From assembly GCA_033763575.1 (NCBI GenBank), contig JANRKF010000007.1, positions 1-57,944 of the forward strand: a stretch of 57,944 bases of DNA, read 5' to 3'. The number at the start of each line of letters is the position of its first letter. Positions within the stretch are counted from its first letter, which is position 1. Under the pieces are notes generated by a model. That model had not been told where the DNA came from. It made no database searches and saw nothing but the letters and a program-made list of their open reading frames with translations. Shown piece by piece: positions 17,001 through 24,383 of this stretch. The DNA comes from JANRKF01 sp033763575 (GTDB lineage: Bacteria; Pseudomonadota; Alphaproteobacteria; Rickettsiales; SXRF01). Made by a program: the position numbers and the translations under genes.

Positions 17001-17711
17001 TAGACGGTATCCGTCCCAATCTTGCAAAAAGGCCTTATCCATTGATTCACGCTCCATTGTGGCGCGTGAATCCGAAAGCAGTTTAGAAAGCGAGCCGCTG
17101 ACGACGGCTGGCTTGGAAAAGGTAGTCCAGAGTTTTTGAAACGAGGCGGAATAATCGCTGGATTGGATATGCAGCAATTCGCCAGCCTCCGGCTGCTGAA
17201 TATCCGGCTTAATGCGCGTATCGAATACGCGAATGTCGCGGAAATTCGTAATCACGGCGATAGGCACGCCGGATGACCATGCGACACGCTTCAGCTGGAA
17301 GACATACCAGCGGTGATTCGTATCGACATAGCCAGGAATGGCCGTGGCATAGAAGCGCGTTACACCGTCCACCTGGAAGGCGTAGTTGATATACTGGTCA
17401 AACACGCCCACCTTGCGCTTTGCGAAGGGAACCACGTCGCGCGCGTAAAGATACGAGCGGTCAGTATTGTGGACATCCCAGCCCAGCGCCTCGAAAAACG
17501 GATCAACAAGATCGCTCTCAATGACTTCGCCGGTGGCATTGCCGGTGGTGTAAAATTCGCGTTTCTTTTCAAATTTCTGGATGATAGGCGCAAGCGCGGC
17601 TTTACCTGCGTCGCTAGACGCAGGCAAGGCAAGAGCGTTGCTTGCTATGCATAGGCACAACAAGCCCGCCAGTGCTTTAAGCACGAATGGCTTAACGCTT
17701 ATCGATCGCAA
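14010..17711 (-). CDS. type IIG-like DNA adenine methyltransferase with signal peptide, degenerate nuclease and C-terminal ComEA-like HhH domain
   Basis: 1233 residues from a TTG at 17711 (GGGGGG upstream); GTG at 17684 is an alternative. Order: signal-peptide-like segment (about 9-30, LKALAGLLCLCIASNALALP); type IIG N-terminal nuclease-like region (about 38-170); helical part; N6-adenine methyltransferase core with motif I DPSCGSGAF (467-475) and motif IV NPPY (638-641); target-recognition region; ComEA-type helix-hairpin-helix (1094-1157, VININTASAAEL, GPKKAQAIVDYR, VKGIGMKTLE). In the nuclease part the usual DYAF...EAK is NYAF...TAI, so PD-(D/E)XK chemistry is probably lost. The signal segment and HhH together look like the two ends of a ComEA protein. 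Modification activity is likely; export is uncertain. Confidence 0.8.
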   Translation of the reverse strand: MRSISVKPFVLKALAGLLCLCIASNALALPASSDAGKAALAPIIQKFEKKREFYTTGNATGEVIESDLVDPFFEALGWDVHNTDRSYLYARDVVPFAKRKVGVFDQYINYAFQVDGVTRFYATAIPGYVDTNHRWYVFQLKRVAWSSGVPIAVITNFRDIRVFDTRIKPDIQQPEAGELLHIQSSDYSASFQKLWTTFSKPAVVSGSLSKLLSDSRATMERESMDKAFLQDWDGYRLKLANNIYKNNPKLSEEQLNLDTNHILNQLLFARVLEDRDIEPTGRLREAMLLWDAVMSKSTLDQLHDDITMTLAPRYRVNKDFQTLADEVKYLDRAHAKDKSLYAFLKDEFIRLQKRYNGVIFKDHPSRELKIDDDVLKEIVTKLYPPASPYDFSKVNVEVLGEIHQQYLAKKLEVRNGQVTLPARPSIREASGAFYTPKWIVDYIVDRTLGEKLQGKSAKQLSELKLLDPSCGSGAFTTAMAQKLFDHAVSYYAAHTDAIEGKNTEFPDAYKLSDGRWKLSAKKKAQLVQDSVVCTDLDTQAVENTKMWLYILILDGEGAYLSAEERARPYKDKRAPEQIEEFALPDLNTNVVNANTLVGKDFSNAPAVLEKAKAFDWKKDNTKIAAIIQNGGFDVVATNPPYVSYLSMKEYFPEQAAYLKQHYESMAKGRPDLYFAFFEKGIDLMKAQGSLGYITGNSYLYTKAGERLRDLIERKNLMHEVVDFGAHPIFEEVSVSTAVTILQNQKNEKFRYFKVEGKPDAEEAMKILTSEKTIISSDELKKPSWSFSGDGQNSAVAALTKNSVKLEEIATPFSGLVTGADSVFIVDPIKIEKAKTLIHSKEKDKDYWVENALLQPVLRGRDIRRYALLNPKQMLVWPYDQEGKLLTETALKSYPLGYAYLEDNKERLLSRTGSGAWYRIQSPNDKQYYPLVKILWGWKKGKSQFTIDYSQRNFLKSSGGTGGIVIKDPAYSIEAIAGILNSEPLRLFLQNQSIDYGEGSHAYLATFMKGAPIAPLTKENKPIYAAIEKNVKAIYKAQEKSDEAAVEKLEASIDTQVEQLYGIKAIAVPAEKPIAAVAQAASPLQIATPAKEHTVININTASAAELDKALIDIGPKKAQAIVDYRNQHGPFKTLDDLRHVKGIGMKTLERNRAIITLGDQHSALESKPVFEPTGSFIHDWIERQRHSFIMPSREVYFANTQRPREEKSIIPAGMERKVLTAAIYASKQQSFVRV

Positions 17712-17724
17712 CTGCCCCCCAAAT

Positions 17725-17770
17725 AAAAAAAAAGCCAGTCAGATTATTATTGACCGACTTGGCGTTTTTT
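17725..17770. terminator. bidirectional terminator inside the methyltransferase leader
   Basis: Stem GCCA-GTC (17734-17740) pairs with GAC-T-TGGC (17756-17763) with one bulged base. Nine A residues lie on one side and six T on the other, giving a T-tract in both directions. In minus direction it terminates the XRE/TM-sunset operon and ends only about 10 bases before the methyltransferase start codon. Confidence 0.65.
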
Positions 17771-17907
17771 GTCATTAATTCAGGTAGCAGGTTTCATACT
17801 ACATTTTCATAGATTTTCCTCTTTCGGAATCACGCAGGTTTATTTTCATAGACTTCGCACGGATTACAGCAAGTTTCACCGTACATTTAATTAATAACAC
17901 GGAAATA

Positions 17908-17942
17908 TGCTGTTATGTAAGTCCCAAACAGCATTTTTTTTT
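17908..17942 (+). terminator. orphan + strand terminator hairpin
   Basis: ATGCTGTT (17908-17915) and AACAGCAT (17928-17935) form a perfect 8-bp stem with a 12-nt loop, followed by eight T residues on the + strand. No + strand gene ends here. The minus-strand TM-sunset gene ends at 17976, and the hairpin could serve it only weakly because the minus side lacks a good T-tract. The 200 bp before it holds no ORF I can support. Confidence 0.6.
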
Positions 17943-17975
17943 GATTTTTCTCCCCACTATCCATTTTTGAGCGGG

Positions 17976-18458
17976 TTAACGTGCTGGCCGGAAACCCTTT
18001 TTTTCGGCTTCTGCGGCAGAGCATAGCCATATATCGCCTTGGCTCACATCCATTTCGATTTTCGCATAGAGCGGATTTTCGGGCATAAAATACTGCATTC
18101 CCGTACTCGAAACATGACCTTTTATTAAACAATTCCCATCCGGCGGGCTGCTGCGGTCATGCGTCACGTACCATAACGCGATGCCGAGTCCGACGATCAG
18201 CGACACCGCTAGCACCCATCCGAACAGCGTGAGATAAGGCAAGCTGCGCTCAACGCGCTTTACCCACGCAGGCTTTCTGGTGGGCGGTAAAAATTTCTCG
18301 TCAATCTCCTTAGGCGGCTGCGGCTCTTTCAGAATGCGCGGAAGCGACAGGGGAAAGTGCAGGATATTACTGCCACTGGCTTCTTTCTTTTTGCGGACTA
18401 TTTCCTGAGCGGCACGGCGCGCGGCATCTCGTTGCTCAGATGTAAGCCCATCCGTCAT
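17976..18458 (-). CDS. single-TM protein with extracytoplasmic 'sunset'-like domain (copy 2)
   Basis: 160 residues. A charged N-terminal cytoplasmic part (1-75; AARRAAQEIVRKKKEASG) precedes one membrane helix (about 76-98, FGWVLAVSLIVGLGIALWYV). The C-terminal domain has a NCLIKGHVSSTGMQYFMPENPLY....GDIWLCSAAEAEKKGFR pattern. It shares Cys, IK, YxxP, GD and C..xEA..G positions with the protein at 12055. The start codon is in an ATGA overlap with the XRE gene. Function unknown. Confidence 0.7.
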   Translation of the reverse strand: MTDGLTSEQRDAARRAAQEIVRKKKEASGSNILHFPLSLPRILKEPQPPKEIDEKFLPPTRKPAWVKRVERSLPYLTLFGWVLAVSLIVGLGIALWYVTHDRSSPPDGNCLIKGHVSSTGMQYFMPENPLYAKIEMDVSQGDIWLCSAAEAEKKGFRPAR

Positions 18459-18895
18459 GCGTTTTTCCTAGATGGTTTTTTCTCTGTCTGGCTGTCCTTC
18501 TTGCTAATATCGACGCTGGCGATAGAGGCATATACTTTTTTCAGCGCGTCAAACCACTCGCTCATCGTCATCTGCGCTTTCTCGTCGCGCAGCGTTTCCT
18601 TGAGAATTTTAACCGCTGCATCAAGAAAGGTGTCATTAACCGGCATATCCAAAAACGCATCGACCGACTTCCGCCCCAGCAGCGCATCCATCGTGCAGCC
18701 CAGCACATCGGCAATGGCATAGAGTGTCTGAATGCCGGGATTCTTATTCACGCCGGTGATGATATTTTGCACGTTCGTTTTATCGACGCCGGCTTGCTTG
18801 GCGAGTGCATAGGCTGAAATATCGCTATGCTCCTGCATCAAACGCTGCAAATTTTCGCTGAGTAGTTCGCTGTCAAAGCCGGTTTTGGTCATCAC
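18455..18895 (-). CDS. XRE-family transcriptional regulator
   Basis: 146 residues. Helix-turn-helix at about 25-60 (DISAYALAKQAGVDKTNVQNIITG) with a GIQTLYAIADVLGCTMDALL follow-on. A helical tail ends in a Lys/Ser-rich segment. It forms an ATGA-coupled pair with the downstream TM-sunset gene, exactly as the gene at 12435 does. An inverted repeat (TATTCTATT ... AATAGAATA) in the upstream divergent region is a possible binding site. Confidence 0.8.
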   Translation of the reverse strand: MMTKTGFDSELLSENLQRLMQEHSDISAYALAKQAGVDKTNVQNIITGVNKNPGIQTLYAIADVLGCTMDALLGRKSVDAFLDMPVNDTFLDAAVKILKETLRDEKAQMTMSEWFDALKKVYASIASVDISKKDSQTEKKPSRKNA

Positions 18896-18947
18896 GCATT
18901 TTCCACTTGATTAGGATATTATAATCGCCTATATAGATTATCATAAT

Positions 18948-19010
18948 ATTCTATTAGGGCATATCTCATATAGTAAGCACAGCGGATAAGCCGCCAATAG
19001 AATACTAAAA
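18948..19010. promoter_or_regulatory. divergent AT-rich promoter region with inverted repeat
   Basis: The 148-bp region between the divergent genes at 18895 and 19044 is very AT-rich. TATTCTATT and its complement AATAGAATA lie about 45 bp apart, and an imperfect ATTATAATC/GATTATcATAAT dyad lies nearer the XRE gene. The limits given are approximate. Operator function is inferred. Confidence 0.4.
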
Positions 19011-19043
19011 TATAGCGTTACTAACCAAAAAAGATACAAAATT

Positions 19044-19382
19044 ATGATGGTATTCTCAATTGGCGAAAATCAAGTGGCTAAGGATTGCCTGGACAAGTTC
19101 ATCGCTCAAGCCGCAGCAACGCTCATTGTCGAGGCATCCAGCATGACAATCAGGGAGAAACTGCAACAGCTGGGAATTACTCTTCCTGAGCTCAGCATCA
19201 TGACGCGCATACCGCTGGACAGGCTGGAGGCTATCAACAGGGCAGATACCATCGTTGGCGTCGAGGAGCTGGACACAATTATTAAAACCCTGGGCGTGGA
19301 CGAAGAAGATATGCGGTTCGGCTTTCTGGCGAACATGACGAAAATATCAAACAATCCCTCACTTCTCACAAAAACTGCTTAG
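19044..19382 (+). CDS. small helix-turn-helix-like protein
   Basis: 112 residues. REKLQQLGITLPELSIMTRIPLDRLEAINRAD and VEELDTIIKTLGVDEEDM resemble a divergent XRE-like helix-turn-helix. It is the first gene of a + strand run, 7 bp before the next gene, and may be an early regulator. No close family is recognised. Confidence 0.55.
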   Translation: MMVFSIGENQVAKDCLDKFIAQAAATLIVEASSMTIREKLQQLGITLPELSIMTRIPLDRLEAINRADTIVGVEELDTIIKTLGVDEEDMRFGFLANMTKISNNPSLLTKTA

Positions 19383-19389
19383 GAGGCCT

Positions 19390-19752
19390 ATGGAAACGAT
19401 TTCTACCGATCAGCGCATTTCCGATATTCTTTGGCATATCGAAGATGCCGTGCGTGGCACCATGCCTGATGCCAGCGGTTCTATGCTTGCAGCACAGCGT
19501 TACGAAGCGCTTTCCCTGATTTTGTTAGGAGTGCTTGGCGCTGCCGCTATGTGGATTATTCACAAACACCTGAAAGGCAACAGCGGCGTCGGCTATCGCA
19601 CCGGCTCAGGCGCAGCGCTCGCCGGAGCTTTTCTTTTTGGCTGGCTTGCCTTGAATCCCTTTCACTGGGCAGTCGCAATAAATCCCCAGATTGGAATGGC
19701 TGATCACGTTCTCTCCATTGCTATGCAGACAGCACATGGGAATAGGCCATGA
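19390..19752 (+). CDS. small two-TM membrane protein
   Basis: 120 residues with two hydrophobic helices (about 40-60, LSLILLGVLGAAAMWIIH, and 74-92, GAALAGAFLFGWLALNPF). A perfect AGGAGG site precedes the ATG. It overlaps the next gene by 4 bp (ATGA). Family not recognised; it belongs to the putative accessory operon starting at 19044. Confidence 0.6.
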   Translation: METISTDQRISDILWHIEDAVRGTMPDASGSMLAAQRYEALSLILLGVLGAAAMWIIHKHLKGNSGVGYRTGSGAALAGAFLFGWLALNPFHWAVAINPQIGMADHVLSIAMQTAHGNRP

Positions 19753-20033
19753 CCAAAGACCATATGCAGATCACCCTTAATAAGCAGGCCACTCTTGCTA
19801 AAAATATCAAGTCGCTGATGACCGCTTATGCCGTCAATGTCGATCAGCTGGCGGAAAAAATCGAATGGGACGTAAGGGCGCTTAATGAGCTCTTGGCCGG
19901 TAGGACACCCACCCCTGATGTTTTCCTAGTCGCTGATATTGCTTACTATTTTGAGCTGTATATTGAAGATTTGCTCCGCCGCACCATCAGCTTGGATTTG
20001 GTCGCGCGTAGGGCTATTAATCGTTCCAAATAA
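19749..20033 (+). CDS. small XRE-like DNA-binding protein
   Basis: 94 residues. A helix-turn-helix pattern is visible (TAYAVNVDQLAEKIEWDVRALNELL followed by GRTPTPDVFLVADIAYYFELYIEDLL). It overlaps the two-TM gene by ATGA, so the two are coupled. Its position suggests control of the downstream membrane operon, but this is inference. Confidence 0.6.
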   Translation: MTKDHMQITLNKQATLAKNIKSLMTAYAVNVDQLAEKIEWDVRALNELLAGRTPTPDVFLVADIAYYFELYIEDLLRRTISLDLVARRAINRSK

Positions 20034-20125
20034 CAACTTATCGCTTACAAAAGGCAAAAAATGTGCTTAGTTAACCTTAAAATTCAAATGGCTGACGTTT
20101 ATTGGGTAGTCAGCAGGGGGAGCAT

Positions 20126-20605
20126 ATGAAGCCTTGGAAAATATTAGCGGTTTGCACGATTCTAACCTTAGCGACATCACGCGCGAGCTATGCGGACGAA
20201 GTGACTCAAGGCGAAGCCTATTGCTACGAGATGCAGCACGCCATCAATGCGCTTGCCGACTTTACCGAAACAACCTGCTTACCGAGCAAAGATAAAAACG
20301 GCATTACCTTCCTCATGCTTTCTTCCAAGCCGGTATTTTCTGTGGCGGCATCGAAGAAGGCCTGGCTGCTTGTTGTTGCTGGTTCCCTCGGCAAAACGCT
20401 CAATGAACATCCAAAATTCAAAGCTGATTCCGTCATTGTGTCCGATTTCAACAGTATGCGCAGTAGGCAAGGATTCCGGTTTCCGGCGAAGCTGGCGAAA
20501 ACTCTCCAGCCGAAAGTTTACGATGGCTCAATGGAACTCGAAACGATGTATAGCAAAATCCTCGCGGAGCTGACGCCTTTCTCTGTGCCAGAGCGTCCCC
20601 ATTAA
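20126..20605 (+). CDS. secreted protein of unknown function
   Basis: 159 residues from the ATG at 20126, preceded by AGGGGGA; the earlier TTG at 20102 is unlikely. A signal peptide covers about 1-23 (KILAVCTILTLATSRASYA). The mature part has two Cys (CYEMQ and TTCLP) that could form a disulphide, and no known motif. It lies upstream of the motor-like operon and may belong to it. Confidence 0.6.
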   Translation: MKPWKILAVCTILTLATSRASYADEVTQGEAYCYEMQHAINALADFTETTCLPSKDKNGITFLMLSSKPVFSVAASKKAWLLVVAGSLGKTLNEHPKFKADSVIVSDFNSMRSRQGFRFPAKLAKTLQPKVYDGSMELETMYSKILAELTPFSVPERPH

Positions 20606-20613
20606 GGATTTTC

Positions 20614-20675
20614 GCTGCCTATATCAGCATTTTAACCAGCTGATTGATTGACTTACATAGGCAGCAGCGTATTAA
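20614..20675 (+). promoter_or_regulatory. promoter with overlapping inverted repeat, upstream of the motor-like operon
   Basis: TTGACT (20648-20653) and TATTAA (20670-20675) with 16-bp spacing form a sigma-70-like promoter before the gene at 20719. A 9-bp inverted repeat, GCTGCCTAT (20614-20622) and ATAGGCAGC (20657-20665), overlaps the spacer and could be an operator or a leader hairpin of the upstream transcript. Confidence 0.5.
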
Positions 20676-20718
20676 TCGAGACGGTATAAACGATATATAA
20701 AAATGACCCGAACAGCCC

Positions 20719-22158
20719 ATGCAACAACAAGCCAAACAGACCATTTCAAGAATAAAGGAAGCGCTCAGCCAGCGCTCCTCCCAATATATCCCTTCAACGA
20801 TGGAATTCACGCAGATCGACCTGGATCACATCGCCGAAGAAATGAAGCTCAAGGAAACTGCTGCTGAGCGGGGAAAGCTGAACCAGCCGCCTTCCAATGC
20901 TGAGGAGCTGGACAATATTGAAACCCGCATCATCAACGATATTGAAGCTGAGAAAGGCCGTAATTACTCCACGCTCCTAAATGAGCTGCGCGCATATGAT
21001 GACCGCATTGCCGCGCTCAGCCTGGATAATAAAATCTTTGAAATCAAAAGCGCAGCGCAAAATGCCATCTCCGAGTTCGGTGCGGAGGTGCGCGATGGCG
21101 TAAACCAGCTGACTGTCGATCTGCGGCATGTGCAGGAAATTCATAAAGAGCGCCTAGACTTCCGAAAAGAACATCAACTCACGCGCACGGCCAGCCATCC
21201 TGACTCGCTGGTGCTTAATTGGGGCATCATCGCCGTGCTGTTCCTTATCGAATCCGTACTCAACGCTAACTTCCTCGCTGTTGGACATGAAGGCGGATTG
21301 CTTGGCGGCTTTATCGAAGCGGTAGGCATCGCTTTCATTAACGTGGGCATCGGCGTCGCGGTAGGCATTCAAGCATTTCCGCGTGTCAATCACCGGCGCG
21401 CGCCTTGGAAGGTGTTTGGCTGGGCGGTGATTCTGGCGCATCTGGCTTTTTCCGTAGCTTTTAATCTCTTCGTGGCGCATTACCGCCTCGCTTTAGGAGG
21501 CGAGCACCCGGAACTGGCCCCCACCGTTGCCGTGCAAAGTTTTCTGGCCGGGCCTGCCAGCATTACCGATTTTCACTCATGGATGATGGTCGGCATCGGC
21601 TTCCTTTTCTCCATCGGTGCCGCGTTCGATGGGTTTAAGATGAACGACAAATATCCCGGCTATAGCAAGCTGGAGCGTCGTTACAATAGCGCTCTCCAAG
21701 ACTATTCCGACCATCAGGCGGATATTATTGATAGCCTGCGTGATATTAAAGATACCGCCATCCGCGAAATGCATGAGCTCAAAGATCAGCTTTCATCCCG
21801 CCGCGCGGAATTTGAGAGCATTATCTCGCATCGCTCGCGCCTGATTAACGCATTCGATCATCGTATCCATTATCTGCAAAATTGCGCCCGCCATCTCATC
21901 AGCGTATATCGGGATGCTAATTTAGCCGGGCGTGAAACCCCGGCGCCGGCCTATTTCAACAAAGCAATTTCCGTCCAGCATCCGGGTAAAATAGAAACGC
22001 CCGCTCGCTTTACCAACGATCAGGTCATGCTGGAAAAAGCCGTTGGCAGCGCCACCGGCGAACTGGATGCCGCCAGCGATAAAATGCACAGCGAATTTGC
22101 CACGGTGCAAGAACGCTTCCCACTGCTTCACGATTTGCTGGAAGGAGCAGAGAAATGA
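20719..22158 (+). CDS. four-TM membrane protein with coiled-coil arms
   Basis: 479 residues. The N-terminal 160 residues are highly charged and coiled-coil-like (LDNIETRIINDIEAEKG, VRDGVNQLTVDLRHVQE). Four membrane helices follow at about 166-188, 192-220, 231-256 and 285-305. The C-terminal cytoplasmic arm is again coiled-coil-rich (LQDYSDHQADIIDSLRDIKD, LSSRRAEFESIISHRSR). No enzyme motif is seen. It is coupled by an ATGA overlap to the next gene and heads an operon with a TolQ/MotA-like and an ExbD/MotB-like protein. A membrane scaffold or sensor of that complex is a reasonable guess. Confidence 0.7.
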   Translation: MQQQAKQTISRIKEALSQRSSQYIPSTMEFTQIDLDHIAEEMKLKETAAERGKLNQPPSNAEELDNIETRIINDIEAEKGRNYSTLLNELRAYDDRIAALSLDNKIFEIKSAAQNAISEFGAEVRDGVNQLTVDLRHVQEIHKERLDFRKEHQLTRTASHPDSLVLNWGIIAVLFLIESVLNANFLAVGHEGGLLGGFIEAVGIAFINVGIGVAVGIQAFPRVNHRRAPWKVFGWAVILAHLAFSVAFNLFVAHYRLALGGEHPELAPTVAVQSFLAGPASITDFHSWMMVGIGFLFSIGAAFDGFKMNDKYPGYSKLERRYNSALQDYSDHQADIIDSLRDIKDTAIREMHELKDQLSSRRAEFESIISHRSRLINAFDHRIHYLQNCARHLISVYRDANLAGRETPAPAYFNKAISVQHPGKIETPARFTNDQVMLEKAVGSATGELDAASDKMHSEFATVQERFPLLHDLLEGAEK

Positions 22159-22973
22159 GCCGCCGCAGCAGACGCGCCCAGCGCGCCAGAAAAAAGAATA
22201 TGGGCGGCTACATCCTGATAGCCGTTGTCGCCGTGGCGCTGGTTGCCGCCTTCGCCGTACAGTCCATGAAAAGCAAAGAAGCGGCGCAATTCGATAAAAC
22301 CACTTTCTGTCCTAAAGATGGCGCTCATTCCGTAACTGCCATCATGATTGACCAAACCGACCCTTTAAGCGCTATTCAGCAGGCTTCCTTGCGTAACGAG
22401 CTGCAAAAGATACGCGATGAGATTCCTACGCATGGTAGGCTGGAGATTTATGCGGTGGGCAATACCGTCTCTAAGGCCTTGGCGCCGATATTCAGCATGT
22501 GCAATCCCGGCCGAGGCAAAGACATCAATCCGCTTTTTGGAAATCCGCAGCGCGTAGAACGGCAATGGAAAGAAGCCTTTGATAAGCCGCTCGATGATAT
22601 TTTGAGCACCTTGCTTAACGCGCCGGAAGCCAAGGAATCGCCCATTTTAGAGTCCATACAATCCATTACCGTAACGGCCTTCAATAATCCGATGAGTGAG
22701 CGTGCCGAGCGCCGCCTGATTGTAGCCTCGGATATGATTCATTATACGCCACAGCTCAGCCTATACCATCTGCCCGGTGATTTCGCATCGCTGCGCAACA
22801 CGGACTATCTTCAAAAAATGCACTCCGATCTGCGTGATGTGAAAGTAGAGGTGCTGATGTTCCGCCGCGCCAATGCCGCGAAGGTGCAAAACAAGGATTT
22901 TATACAGTTCTGGGATGACTTCTTCAAAGACCAGGGGGCCAGCCTTGAGCGCGTTTACTCTATTAGCGGTTAG
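22155..22973 (+). CDS. single-TM protein with periplasmic domain, possibly von Willebrand A-like
   Basis: 272 residues. A basic N-terminus (RRSRRAQRARKK) is followed by a membrane helix at about 18-38. The periplasmic domain begins with a strand ending in MIDQTDPLS, reminiscent of the metal-site start of a vWA fold. It continues with GRLEIYAVGN, a long insertion and RRLIVASDMIHYTP, matching the strand order of that fold. The vWA call is tentative because the full DxSxS set is not present. The two Cys (FCPKD, SMCNP) may form a disulphide. Ten bases separate it from the TolQ-like gene. Confidence 0.6.
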   Translation: MSRRSRRAQRARKKNMGGYILIAVVAVALVAAFAVQSMKSKEAAQFDKTTFCPKDGAHSVTAIMIDQTDPLSAIQQASLRNELQKIRDEIPTHGRLEIYAVGNTVSKALAPIFSMCNPGRGKDINPLFGNPQRVERQWKEAFDKPLDDILSTLLNAPEAKESPILESIQSITVTAFNNPMSERAERRLIVASDMIHYTPQLSLYHLPGDFASLRNTDYLQKMHSDLRDVKVEVLMFRRANAAKVQNKDFIQFWDDFFKDQGASLERVYSISG

Positions 22974-22982
22974 GAAATAATT

Positions 22983-24371
22983 ATGGAAGGTTCACTCCCC
23001 ACACTGAAAAATCACTCACTGCGTATCAAGCGCACGGTAGATGACGCATTCGACAAAGTAGGCTTTTTTGCTGCCTTTGCCATAGGCACCATCGGCATCA
23101 GCTGGATGAAATACGAGCATGTGGCCCAAGCCTGGGTGACAGCGTTTCCGGTCTGCATCATGCTGCTCTATGCCGGTATCGTCCTATTTAATCGCCGGGT
23201 GCAGCTGCGCGAAGACCAATCGGGGGATAACCTCTATTACCTAGGCTTCCTTTTTACGCTCGTCAGTATTGCCTTCGCGCTCGCCCAATTTAACGGCAAG
23301 GACGGCACGCAGCAAATCATCGAGAATTTTGGTATTGCGCTGGCAACGACAATCAGCGGGCTGGTGCTGCGCGTCTGTTTTAACCAGATGCGCCATGACC
23401 CGGTGGAAACCGAACGTGAAGCGCGCATGGAGCTGGCAAACACAGCGGCGCGCCTGCGCACTGATCTGCTGGAAGTCACGCACACCATGAAAAGTACGCT
23501 TACCGCCGTGGTGCAGCAGACAGCTGAAGCCATGATGGATTATGGCAAGCATTTTGACGAGGCTGCTAAAGTCATCATCGAAAAAACCGACCATGCCCAT
23601 GCGGAATTTATCGAAAACAGCAAAAAGCTCAATGCGACCACCGGCAAATTCGTAAAAAGCGTGGAAGCACTGCTCGCGCGCATCGATGAAATCCAGCCGC
23701 CAACGAGCCTGCTGGAAGACAAACTCGCGCCCGCCGTAGATTCCATCAGGGCTGCCGCTGAGGAAATCCGTAATCGCGCTAAAGGCGATGAACGTATAGT
23801 CGCGCAGCTGGGCAAGCTCATTGAGAATGCGATTGCGGCAAGTCAGCACCTTGAGGATAAGGTAAAAGTCATTTCCGACCAGAGCGATAAAACCTCCGAT
23901 ATTCTGGCGCGCCTGAATGACATCGGCGGGCAATTCGCTAAGTCCGGCGAGCAGTTCCAGCAGGCGGCGCAATTCGTTGCCCAGCTGAGTGAAACCCAAA
24001 AATCGGCGCAGGATAAAATCAACACCATGCTGGCGAACACCACGGAAGCTGCCGGCGGCTCGCTCACCTCCATGCATGAAAAAATCGCTGGTGTTCTCAC
24101 TGACATCAATGCCGCCAGCACACGCGCCATCGAAGCCGTGACGGAAACCATTAATAAATCCATCGGCGTGCAGCAAAATGCCCTCACGTCGTTGGAGCAA
24201 TCGGCAGCCGAAATTCTGGCGAATACCAAGCAGCACAACTCCGCGCTGGCCGACGAGCTGGCGCAATCGCGTGAGCTTACCCGCAAGGTGCATGATTCGC
24301 TGGTATCGATGACCGAAGCCTTGAATGAGCAAGTAGGCGGTGAGCGTCAACCTTATGCAGCGGCAGTCTAA
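22983..24371 (+). CDS. TolQ/ExbB/MotA-like channel subunit with long coiled-coil tail
   Basis: 462 residues. Membrane helices lie at about 27-43, 50-70, 84-103 (YLGFLFTLVSIAFALAQ) and 115-134 (FGIALATTISGLVLRV). The last two correspond to the paired pore helices of TolQ/ExbB/MotA (compare GLFGTVxGI and GIAxALxxTxxGL patterns). Residues 140-460 form a long, mostly helical cytoplasmic tail with methyl-accepting-like heptads. A long tail on a MotA-like subunit is a feature of ZorA in Zorya phage defence. The next gene is the matching ExbD/MotB-like subunit. Confidence 0.7.
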   Translation: MEGSLPTLKNHSLRIKRTVDDAFDKVGFFAAFAIGTIGISWMKYEHVAQAWVTAFPVCIMLLYAGIVLFNRRVQLREDQSGDNLYYLGFLFTLVSIAFALAQFNGKDGTQQIIENFGIALATTISGLVLRVCFNQMRHDPVETEREARMELANTAARLRTDLLEVTHTMKSTLTAVVQQTAEAMMDYGKHFDEAAKVIIEKTDHAHAEFIENSKKLNATTGKFVKSVEALLARIDEIQPPTSLLEDKLAPAVDSIRAAAEEIRNRAKGDERIVAQLGKLIENAIAASQHLEDKVKVISDQSDKTSDILARLNDIGGQFAKSGEQFQQAAQFVAQLSETQKSAQDKINTMLANTTEAAGGSLTSMHEKIAGVLTDINAASTRAIEAVTETINKSIGVQQNALTSLEQSAAEILANTKQHNSALADELAQSRELTRKVHDSLVSMTEALNEQVGGERQPYAAAV

Positions 24372-24383
24372 GGAGCATTTCTC

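Noticed and set aside
17887..18132. 81-residue minus-strand frame overlapping the second TM-sunset gene
   Set aside because: Out of frame with the coupled 160-residue gene; it crosses the terminator hairpin.
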